The notes beneath the pieces are model-generated. The model searched no databases, was not told the origin of the DNA, and saw only the letters and a list, made by a program, of their open reading frames with translations. A program made the translations under genes and the position numbers. Source: an uncultured Azospirillum sp. (GTDB lineage Bacteria > Pseudomonadota > Alphaproteobacteria > Azospirillales > Azospirillaceae). Taken from it: DNA of 5,356 bases. The stretch is from positions 1-5,356 of the forward strand of contig CALGOL010000357.1 in NCBI GenBank assembly GCA_937960755.1. Reading direction: 5' to 3'. Positions 1 to 5,356 of this stretch are shown in pieces. Numbering within the stretch: position 1 is the stretch's first letter; the number at the start of each line of letters is the position of its first letter.

Positions 1-128
1 AAATCGTCGTTTAACGCGCGCAAAAGCCGGGCGATATCGGCTTGGTCACGACCGCCTTCTTTAGCGCCGGACGGGTTGCCGCCTTCACCCGGATAGGCGT
101 AAAGCTCTCTGCGCTGCTCGTCGCTCAC
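1..128 (-). CDS. Unrecognised protein, N-terminal fragment (cut by window edge)
   Basis: An open frame starts with GTG at 128-126 and runs without a stop to the left edge, giving 42 complete codons. The peptide begins VSDEQRRELYAYPGEGG and continues with a Gly/Asn/Ser-rich stretch, then a more helical, charged part (QADIARLLRALNDD). The start is supported by a GGAGG ribosome binding site at 139-135, six bases upstream, and lies only 19 bases after the secF stop. It is therefore probably translated from the secF transcript. There is no signal peptide or membrane segment in the visible part, so a cytoplasmic protein is suggested. I do not recognise the family. It does not look like the Mth938-type gene that often follows secF in alphaproteobacteria, although only the N-terminus can be judged. 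Confidence 0.6.
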   Translation of the reverse strand, partial: MSDEQRRELYAYPGEGGNPSGAKEGGRDQADIARLLRALNDD

Positions 129-134
129 CCGCCG

Positions 135-139
135 CCTCC
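135..139 (-). promoter_or_regulatory. Ribosome binding site deciding a GTG start downstream of secF
   Basis: The minus strand reads GGAGG here, six bases before GTG at 128-126. It lies in the short gap after the secF stop codon (150-148). It is the main evidence that a gene begins here, because the start codon is not ATG and the gene is cut by the window edge. Confidence 0.6.
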
Positions 140-147
140 GTTCGCGA

Positions 148-1080
148 TTACGCCGGCTGGTCCGCTTGCCCGCTTGTGTCGGCGCGGTTGTTCTGGATCG
201 GCTTCATATACAAAAGCAGGGACGATGCGACGTAAATAGTAGAATAGGTGCCAAGCACAATGCCGAATGTCAGTGCGACGGTGAAATTAAACAGCGCGCT
301 GCCGCCGAACAACAGCAAGGGCGTAATCGCCAACAAAGTGGACAAGCTGACCAGAATGGTGCGGCCCAGCGTTTCATTCGTCGCGAGGTTGATAACCTCC
401 GCCATCGACAGCGAACGGTTGCGCCGCATGATTTCACGGATGCGATCGAAAATCACCACTGTATCGTTGATCGAGTAGCCCGCCAGGGTCAACAGCGCCG
501 CCACGGCGTTGAGATCGAACTCAAGCTGAAACAATGAGAACAGTCCGGCGGTGACGAACACGTCATGCGCCGTCGCCACCAGCGCGGCGACGCCGAACTG
601 CCATTCGAAGCGAAACGCCACGTAAAGCCCGATACCCAACAGCGCCAGCACCGTGGCGATGACGCCGTCTTGAAACAGTTCGCCGCCCACCTTGGGGCCG
701 ACCAGTTCGACGCGGCGATATTCCCACCCCTGCCCCAGCGTTCCACGCACAGATTCGATGGCGGCGCGGTTGGCCGCCTCGCCGCCTTCCTGTTGCTGCA
801 CGCGGATCAGAACTTCCCGCGGTCCGCCAAACTGCTGCAATTCGACGCTACCCAGGTTCAACCCGTGCAACTGCTCACGCAACCCGCCGACGTCAATGTC
901 GTGATCCGACTTCGCCTCGATTAGGATGCCGCCGGCGAAATCAATGCCCAGGTTGAAACCCTGAACCGCCAACGAACCGATGGCCGCCAGAAATATCAAT
1001 ACAGTGAAGATGAAGGCGGATTTGCGGGCGCCGACGAAGTCGATGTTGGTCTTATCGGGGATAAGGCGGAGCAGGCGCAT
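148..1080 (-). CDS. secF: Protein translocase subunit SecF
   Basis: SecF is the inner-membrane partner of SecD in the SecDF accessory complex, which uses the proton gradient to help pull proteins through SecYEG on the periplasmic side. The 310-residue length is normal for the family. Visible landmarks in order are a first membrane helix (about 21-40), the GIDFAGG motif (45-51) opening the periplasmic P1-like domain, VGPKVGGEL (127-135), a helix at about 138-156, AHDV at 171-174, the hallmark TLAGYSINDTVVIFDRIRE (198-216), the TNETLGRT stretch (234-241), and two last helices (about 243-260 and 264-291). The tail is hydrophilic. The ATG at 1080 gives the typical N-terminus. Its Shine-Dalgarno is weak, with only GAGAAG about 12 bases upstream. 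Upstream in frame there is a stop and no ATG, GTG or TTG codon. Unusually, secD is not immediately upstream; a divergent transporter gene lies there instead. Confidence 0.97.
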   Translation of the reverse strand: MRLLRLIPDKTNIDFVGARKSAFIFTVLIFLAAIGSLAVQGFNLGIDFAGGILIEAKSDHDIDVGGLREQLHGLNLGSVELQQFGGPREVLIRVQQQEGGEAANRAAIESVRGTLGQGWEYRRVELVGPKVGGELFQDGVIATVLALLGIGLYVAFRFEWQFGVAALVATAHDVFVTAGLFSLFQLEFDLNAVAALLTLAGYSINDTVVIFDRIREIMRRNRSLSMAEVINLATNETLGRTILVSLSTLLAITPLLLFGGSALFNFTVALTFGIVLGTYSTIYVASSLLLYMKPIQNNRADTSGQADQPA

Positions 1081-1279
1081 GGCGGCGACAGTCTTCTCGT
1101 AAAATTGCCGTTCGCCCGCCGTTGGCCGGGCGACCTGGATGCTGGAAGCTACGGGTTAACCGCTTTGACCGTCCGGCGCAAGCGGATTGGCCCGGCCATG
1201 CGGCGAGCGCGCTGCCTTTACCGCCGCGTCCCGCGCTAACATGCCGCAGCCGACACATTGTAACGGGAATGAAAACTGA
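1081..1279. other. Divergent intergenic region between secF and the yfcA-like gene
   Basis: These 199 bases separate two divergent genes and must hold any local promoter for either one. I see no convincing gene here: the minus-strand frame continuing upstream from secF hits a stop (TAA) near 1156 and has no good start, and no secD tail is recognisable. On the minus strand, TACAAT (1262-1257) resembles a -10 element, but no matching -35 sits 16-18 bases upstream. On the plus strand TTGACC (1165-1170) resembles a -35 but lacks a -10 at the right distance. Promoter positions are therefore not assigned. Confidence 0.5.
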
Positions 1280-2074
1280 ATGGAATCGATTGGCTTGGAC
1301 ATGCTGGCGCTGCTGGCCGCGGCTGGAATGATCGCCGGATTCGTCGATTCCATCGCCGGCGGCGGCGGCCTGCTCACCGTGCCCGCGCTGCTTTGGGCGG
1401 GGTTGACGCCGGCCCAGGCGCTCGCCACCAACAAGCTGCAATCGTGTTTCGGGTCGTTTTCGGCGACGCTGAAATTCGTCCGTTCAGGCGAACTTGACCC
1501 GCGCGCGATCAAAAAAATGATTGTCTGCACCTTTATTGGCGCATCAGCGGGCGCGCTGCTGGTGCAGGCGATCAACCCGGAGTTTCTGCGTAGCGCCATT
1601 CCGGTGATGCTGGTGGGCATCGCGATTTGGCTGCTGGTGCAGCCCAAGGCGGGGGAGATCGACGCCCATCAACGCATCGGAACCACCGCCTTCGCGCTGA
1701 CCGCGGCAGCCGGCATCGGCTTTTACGACGGCGTGTTCGGCCCGGGCACCGGCACGTTTTTCGCCATCGCTTTCGTCTCGCTGCTCGGCTTTAATCTCAA
1801 GAAGGCCACCGCCCACACCAAGGCGCTGAACTTCACCAGCAACATCGCCGCGCTGTTGATGTTTTTGGCCGGCGGACAAATCGTCTGGACGGTCGGGCTG
1901 GCGATGGGCGTCGGTCAGTATGTCGGCGCGCATATCGGCGCGCATCTGGTGGTGCGCAACGGCGCTAAGCTGGTGCGCCCGGTGCTGGTCACGGCGTCCC
2001 TCGCCATCACCGCGAAAATCGTCATTTCTGACGAAAACAACCTGCTCCGCGATCTGGCGGCGCTGATATTCTGA
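1280..2074 (+). CDS. yfcA: TSUP (TauE/SafE) family membrane transporter, YfcA-like
   Basis: This 264-residue inner-membrane protein belongs to the TSUP family (sulfite exporter TauE/SafE, formerly DUF81), whose members move sulfite, sulfonates or other small organic anions. It follows E. coli YfcA closely from memory of that sequence: AGFVDSIAGGGGLLTVPAL (19-37), ATNKLQ (49-54), GALLVQ (91-96), GFYDGVFGPGTGTF (147-160), KATAHTKALNFTSNIAAL (175-192) and KLVRP (230-234). The two halves repeat each other, since the Gly-rich motif at 19-37 matches 147-165 and the N-K/T-K stretch at 49-66 matches 178-195, as expected for this inverted-repeat fold. About seven or eight hydrophobic helices are visible. 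The ATG is preceded by GGGAA at 1265-1269, a modest ribosome binding site. The acryloyl-CoA reductase-like gene begins 27 bases after its stop, so the two are probably co-transcribed. The substrate cannot be read from the sequence. Confidence 0.92.
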   Translation: MESIGLDMLALLAAAGMIAGFVDSIAGGGGLLTVPALLWAGLTPAQALATNKLQSCFGSFSATLKFVRSGELDPRAIKKMIVCTFIGASAGALLVQAINPEFLRSAIPVMLVGIAIWLLVQPKAGEIDAHQRIGTTAFALTAAAGIGFYDGVFGPGTGTFFAIAFVSLLGFNLKKATAHTKALNFTSNIAALLMFLAGGQIVWTVGLAMGVGQYVGAHIGAHLVVRNGAKLVRPVLVTASLAITAKIVISDENNLLRDLAALIF

Positions 2075-2086
2075 GACAAAATCAAC

Positions 2087-2092
2087 GGGAGG
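2087..2092 (+). promoter_or_regulatory. Ribosome binding site of the acuI-like gene
   Basis: GGGAGG lies nine bases before the ATG at 2102, inside the 27-base gap after the transporter gene. It supports this ATG over the nearer, out-of-frame ATG at 2095. No room for a separate promoter or terminator is evident in the gap, consistent with a two-gene transcript. Confidence 0.7.
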
Positions 2093-2101
2093 CGATGACG
2101 G

Positions 2102-3100
2102 ATGACCCAAGATTTCACCGCGTACGTGTTTGACGACGTCGAAGGCAAGCCCAAGGGCGGCTTCAAGACCCTGACGTTGGGCGATCTGCCCGACCTCGAC
2201 GTCTTGGTCGAAATCGACTACTCCTCACTCAATTACAAGGACGGGCTGGCGATCACCGGCAAGGGCCGCATCGCCCGACGCCTGCCGATGACCGGCGGCA
2301 TTGATCTGGCCGGAACGGTGGTCGAATCTCGATCATCCGACTGGACGGCTGGCGACAAGGTGGTGTTGAACGGCTGGGGCCTGTCCGAAACCCAGCAAGG
2401 CGCCTACGGCCGCTATCAGCGGGTCAAGGCTGAATGGCTGGTCCGCCTGCCCGACGCCTTTTCAACGCTTGAGGCGGCGGCGATCGGGACGGCGGGCTAT
2501 ACGGCTGCCTTGTGTGTCGACGCGCTGGAGGATTGGGGCTTCATCCAGGCCAATAAAGACAAGGAAATCGTCGTCACCGGCGCGGCCGGCGGCGTCGGTT
2601 CGGTCGCCGTGGCGCTGTTGGCCGCGCAGGGCTATCAGGTGATCGCGGCTACGGGACGGCCGGAAACCCATGATTACCTGACGTCGCTGGGCGCTTGCGG
2701 TTTCATCGGCCGCGGCGAGCTAGCCGACAAGCCGACGGTGTTCGGCAAGGAACGCTTCGCCGGCGGCGTCGATTCGGTGGGCGGCGGCACGCTGGCCAGC
2801 GTGCTGGGGCAGACGCTGTACGGCGGCGCCGTCGCCGCTTGCGGTCTGGCGGGCTCCGCCGATTTGCCGGGCTCGGTGCTGCCGTTCATTCTGCGCGGCG
2901 TGGCGCTGCTGGGCGTCGACAGCGTCATGGCGTCGAAGGCGAAGCGCGAACGCGCCTGGGCGCGGCTCGCCCGCGACCTCGACAAGGCTAAGCTGGCGGC
3001 GATGACAACGGTCGAGCCGATGAGCAAACTGCCGGAGCTGGGCGCCGCCATCATCGCCGGCCAGACCCGCGGCCGGGTGGTGGTGGACGTGACGAAGTAA
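2102..3100 (+). CDS. acuI: Acryloyl-CoA reductase AcuI/YhdH family (zinc-free MDR oxidoreductase)
   Basis: This 332-residue cytoplasmic enzyme belongs to the medium-chain dehydrogenase/reductase superfamily, AcuI/YhdH branch. Characterised members reduce acryloyl-CoA to propionyl-CoA with NADPH, serving 3-hydroxypropionate or DMSP breakdown and removing the toxic electrophile acryloyl-CoA. Family signatures are dense: SSLNYKDGLAITGKG (41-55), PMTGGIDLAGTV (62-73), VVLNGWG (87-93), AAIGTAGYTAALCVDALED (126-144), the dinucleotide-binding loop VTGAAGGVGSVAVALL (158-173), ATGRPETHDYL (183-193), CGLAG (247-251), PFILRGVALLGVDSVM (261-276) and GRVVVDV near the end. Zinc-binding cysteine clusters of the alcohol dehydrogenases are absent, as expected. 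Length is normal for the family. Start at 2102 is supported by GGGAGG upstream. The family match is firm; the precise substrate is inferred from it. Other quinone-oxidoreductase-like activities have been attached to YhdH relatives. Confidence 0.93.
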   Translation: MTQDFTAYVFDDVEGKPKGGFKTLTLGDLPDLDVLVEIDYSSLNYKDGLAITGKGRIARRLPMTGGIDLAGTVVESRSSDWTAGDKVVLNGWGLSETQQGAYGRYQRVKAEWLVRLPDAFSTLEAAAIGTAGYTAALCVDALEDWGFIQANKDKEIVVTGAAGGVGSVAVALLAAQGYQVIAATGRPETHDYLTSLGACGFIGRGELADKPTVFGKERFAGGVDSVGGGTLASVLGQTLYGGAVAACGLAGSADLPGSVLPFILRGVALLGVDSVMASKAKRERAWARLARDLDKAKLAAMTTVEPMSKLPELGAAIIAGQTRGRVVVDVTK

Positions 3101-3133
3101 AGTCAAGCGCGCGTCGACTTCGACCTTCGCGCC

Positions 3134-3556
3134 ATGGCGGAATGGGGCGAACCTTGGCATTCTTGGCCGATGCTCGCTTCAATCCGCTGCGCAATAGCGC
3201 TATTGACCGTCCTGACTTGCGCCGCGCCTCCGGCCGTGGCGCAGCAGGAGGGACGCGACAACGCGGCGATACAGGCGGTGGAGGCGCTGGAAGCCTACGC
3301 CGTCTATAAGATGGGCATGTATGATTTGGCCCGCCAACGGTGGGAAGCCTTGGCCGCCAAGGGCAACGCCACCGCCATGGTCAATCTCGCCGCCATGGCG
3401 AGCCAAGGTCAGGGCGGACGGCGCGACGAAGCCGCGGCTGACATGTGGCTAAAAAAAGCCGCCGACCTGGGGGACGCGCGGGCGATTGAAGAACTCGCCC
3501 GCCGGAACGCGCCGGTTAAGACGCCCGCGGCCCCGTCTGAATCGTCGGCAAAGTAA
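3134..3556 (+). CDS. Small secreted Sel1-like repeat (TPR-like) protein
   Basis: This is a 140-residue protein of unknown specific function. An N-terminal signal peptide is visible: SIRCAIALLTVLTCAAPPAVA (about 16-36), with a likely cleavage after AVA before QQEG, so the mature protein should be periplasmic or exported. The cysteine is not in a good lipobox. The mature part is helical and carries Sel1-type, TPR-like repeats: an imperfect one (about 63-94, with ARQRWEALAAKGNATAMVNL) and a clearer one (about 97-122, with AADMWLKKAADLGDARAIEEL). The tail is Pro/Ala/Ser-rich. Such repeats usually mediate protein contacts. The start is uncertain: the in-frame ATG at 3170 (residue 13) gives a more canonical short signal peptide, and neither start has a clear Shine-Dalgarno; I lean towards 3170. 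It lies 33 bases after acuI, and its 3' end overlaps the convergent kinase gene by 41 bases. Confidence 0.7.
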   Translation: MAEWGEPWHSWPMLASIRCAIALLTVLTCAAPPAVAQQEGRDNAAIQAVEALEAYAVYKMGMYDLARQRWEALAAKGNATAMVNLAAMASQGQGGRRDEAAADMWLKKAADLGDARAIEELARRNAPVKTPAAPSESSAK

Positions 3557-5356
3557 AGTGGAACGCCGCTCCCTGACCTTTTCCTGGCGATTCGCCCCAG
3601 ATTCGCCCGCCGTGTCGTTCCACGATCTTGCGGCAGACCGCCAGCCCGACGCCAGTCCCCTCATATTCGTCGGGAGCCGCCAGGCGCTGAAAGACTTTAA
3701 ACAAGCGCCCGGTCTGGTCTGGCGGAAAGCCGACGCCGTTGTCGGCCACAGTGAACAACCATTCGCCCGACTCCAGCGCGACGGAAACTGTGACATTCGG
3801 CGCAACGCCTGGGCGGCGATATTTCAGCGCGTTTGACAGCAGGTTTTGGAACAGTCGAACCATTTCGTCTTCACTGGCGACGATCCGCGGCCAATCCCCC
3901 GAAACCTTGACCACTGCGCCGGAAACTTCAATATCCGGCCCCAGATAGCGCATCGCCTCTTCCAGGATGCTGCGGCTGTCGTGCGGGCTCATCGGTTCCC
4001 CATTCCGGCCGATACGGGAGTACTCCAAAAGCGACGCCAACATATGCTCCATACGGCGGGCGCCGCTGCGGGCGTAACCAAGAAACTCCAGCGGCTCGCC
4101 GGCAAGCTCTGCGCCGACACGTTTTTCCAGCAGCGTAAGATAGCTGGTTATCATGCGCAGCGGCTGACGCAGGTCGTGGGAAGCGACATAGCCGAACTGT
4201 TCCAGTTCCGCGTTAGAGATCGCCAAAGCCGCTTCGTTCGCTTTCAAGTCGGATACATCGACGACGGCCCCCACCAGCATGCGAACCCGACCGTCGTCGC
4301 CGCGAACTGCGGAAACGCTGACGTCAACCCACATCATGCCGCCGCCGACCGGCAAGCAGCGTTTAACCAAGCGGTATTCCCGGCGCACGCCGCGCAGCAG
4401 TTCATCAAAAAGCGGCGACTCCTCCGCCATATCGTCCGGGTGGGTGAAATCAGCGACGGTTTTTTCCATCAGTTCGCCGCGACTGCACCGCATCATTTTC
4501 AAAAATGCGTCGTTAGCGTCGACAAAGCGACCGCCAGGGCCAGTGAAGGCGATGCCGGCGTTGCTGTTCTCAAACATGCCGCGGAAGCGGCTTTCACTTT
4601 CCCGCAAGGCGGCCAACGCGCGGCCGCGTTGCGTGGCCGCAAAGGCCAACGCCGCCGCCAGCCCGCCGCTGACCAGCGTCAGCCCGCCAAGCCAGAAATA
4701 AACCTTGCGTCGCAACGCCTCCACCGGACCAAATATTTGAGCGACGGGTTGGCCAACCATCAGATAAAGCGGCGCGTTGCGCGCTTTACGCCATGAGTAA
4801 ACCCGTTCGACACCGTCAACTTTAGCTTGGACAGTAATTTCGCCGGAATCCTCTCCTCCTAATTCTAATAAAGGTTTAATCTGTGATGGGCGGCCGACGA
4901 CTTCGTCATGTCGGTCAGTGCGGGCGACATACTCCCCAGTTTCACGGATGATGGCGATGACGCCGCCGGGACCAAGCTCTAACCCGCGATGCAATTCGGC
5001 GAAGCGCTCCGGCCGAACCGAAGCGGCGATGACTCCGGCGAAATCGCCAGCCGAGTCAATCAGCGGGCGAGTGATCTGCATGTGCCAGCGAAGCGCCACC
5101 CGGCCGAAAAACGGTCGACCGAAATGCGCGGCGTCCACCGGAGGATTATGCCGATGTTGGGCGAAATGCTCGGCGTCGCCCGCGACGCCCCAGACGCCAA
5201 GCCCCTTGGGCGAGGTGTAGACGATGCGGCCTTCGCGGTCGAACAGGACGAACTGTTCAAACACATCGCCGCCGCGCCGGGCGGCCGCGCGCGCCAGATC
5301 TTCGCGGCGAAACGCCTCGTCGCCGCCTTCCAACCACACCCGCCGCATCGCCAGCA
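3516..5356 (-). CDS. Membrane sensor histidine kinase (Cache-PAS-HisKA-HATPase_c), 5' end cut by window edge
   Basis: This is a sensor kinase that autophosphorylates a histidine and passes the phosphate to a response regulator. Residues are numbered from the ATG at 5348; the frame stays open to the window edge, so the true start, probably with a first membrane helix, lies outside. Residues 1 to about 205 look like a periplasmic Cache (PDC) sensor (QFVLFDREGRIVYTS, FGRPFFGRV, FAGVIAASV, LELGPGGVIAIIRETGEYVA). A membrane helix follows (about 216-238). Next are a PAS domain (about 252-368), HisKA with SHDLRQPLR (phospho-acceptor His391, its codon at 4178-4176), and a complete HATPase_c: N box NLLSNALKY (502-510), G1 DNGVGF (536-541), F box LFKVFQRL (549-556) and G2 GTGVGLA (564-570). 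The HisKA stretch resembles phytochrome-type and PAS kinases. All catalytic boxes are intact, so it should be active. No receiver domain or partner regulator is in view. The ligand is unknown. Confidence 0.93.
   Translation of the reverse strand, partial: LAMRRVWLEGGDEAFRREDLARAAARRGGDVFEQFVLFDREGRIVYTSPKGLGVWGVAGDAEHFAQHRHNPPVDAAHFGRPFFGRVALRWHMQITRPLIDSAGDFAGVIAASVRPERFAELHRGLELGPGGVIAIIRETGEYVARTDRHDEVVGRPSQIKPLLELGGEDSGEITVQAKVDGVERVYSWRKARNAPLYLMVGQPVAQIFGPVEALRRKVYFWLGGLTLVSGGLAAALAFAATQRGRALAALRESESRFRGMFENSNAGIAFTGPGGRFVDANDAFLKMMRCSRGELMEKTVADFTHPDDMAEESPLFDELLRGVRREYRLVKRCLPVGGGMMWVDVSVSAVRGDDGRVRMLVGAVVDVSDLKANEAALAISNAELEQFGYVASHDLRQPLRMITSYLTLLEKRVGAELAGEPLEFLGYARSGARRMEHMLASLLEYSRIGRNGEPMSPHDSRSILEEAMRYLGPDIEVSGAVVKVSGDWPRIVASEDEMVRLFQNLLSNALKYRRPGVAPNVTVSVALESGEWLFTVADNGVGFPPDQTGRLFKVFQRLAAPDEYEGTGVGLAVCRKIVERHGGRIWGESPGKGQGAAFHFTLPTIQTGPRAS

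Noticed and set aside
42..239. Plus-strand open frame of 65 codons across the secF 3' end
   Set aside because: It overlaps the secF tail and the start of the minus-strand gene with the strong ribosome binding site, and its translation has no recognisable features.
1165..1193. TTGACC on the plus strand as a -35 element for the yfcA-like gene
   Set aside because: The bases 16-18 positions downstream are G+C-rich (TGGCCC region) and do not resemble a -10 element.
1257..1285. TACAAT on the minus strand (1262-1257) as a -10 element for secF
   Set aside because: No acceptable -35 lies 16-18 bases upstream (TTCCAT at best), and a single -10-like hexamer is expected by chance.
1544..2110. Minus-strand open frame of 188 codons opposite the yfcA-like gene
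   Set aside because: Its composition (His, Gln, Arg, Asp rich) is that of an antisense shadow, and the plus-strand frame is a clear TSUP protein over the same bases.
3107..3132. Possible hairpin after acuI: GCGCG (3107-3111) with CGCGC (3128-3132) and GTCG (3113-3116) with CGAC (3121-3124)
   Set aside because: The stem is interrupted by a one-by-three internal loop, no T-run follows, and the next gene starts at once. It does not meet the criteria for an intrinsic terminator, and such short pairings are frequent in G+C-rich DNA.
3189..3246. Lipoprotein signal in the Sel1-like protein (cysteine in LTVLTCAA)
   Set aside because: The residues before the cysteine (V-L-T) do not fit a lipobox, and a better signal peptidase I site (AVA before QQ) follows.
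3846..4796. Long plus-strand open frame of 316 codons opposite the kinase gene
   Set aside because: It lies antisense to the intact kinase, is rich in His, Gln, Arg and Ala as shadow frames in G+C-rich DNA are, and shows no recognisable domain. The kinase frame has every expected motif.

Overview
The window is G+C-rich DNA with tightly packed genes and bacterial-type ribosome binding sites. SecF and the other proteins read like those of a Gram-negative proteobacterium. The SecF N-terminus (MRLLRLIPDKTNIDF, then GIDFAGG) most resembles alphaproteobacterial SecF, so a free-living alphaproteobacterium is my best guess; no rRNA or other taxonomic marker is present to confirm it.

Layout. On the minus strand at the left edge, secF (148-1080) is followed 19 bases later by the first 42 codons of an unrecognised gene (128 down to the window edge). 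This gene starts with GTG behind a good GGAGG site, and the two probably share a transcript. A 199-base divergent intergenic region (1081-1279) separates secF from a plus-strand group. That group is a YfcA-type TSUP membrane transporter (1280-2074), an AcuI/YhdH-type acryloyl-CoA reductase (2102-3100) and a small secreted Sel1-like repeat protein (3134-3556). On the minus strand at the right, a membrane sensor histidine kinase (Cache sensor, one visible membrane helix, PAS, HisKA, HATPase_c) runs from the right edge down to 3516. Its last 41 bases overlap the 3' end of the Sel1-like gene tail to tail. Its N-terminus lies outside the window.

How the genes relate. SecF belongs to protein export. 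The yfcA-acuI pair, 27 bases apart, is probably co-transcribed; it combines a sulfur/organic-anion type permease family with an enzyme that clears acryloyl-CoA, but a shared pathway is only inference. The histidine kinase has no response regulator within view.

I found no mobile element, CRISPR array, RNA gene, or convincing new system here. The region looks like ordinary chromosomal housekeeping and accessory genes. The points most worth checking are secF without adjacent secD, the partial gene downstream of secF, the yfcA-acuI pairing, and an AT-rich, rare-codon patch inside the kinase gene.
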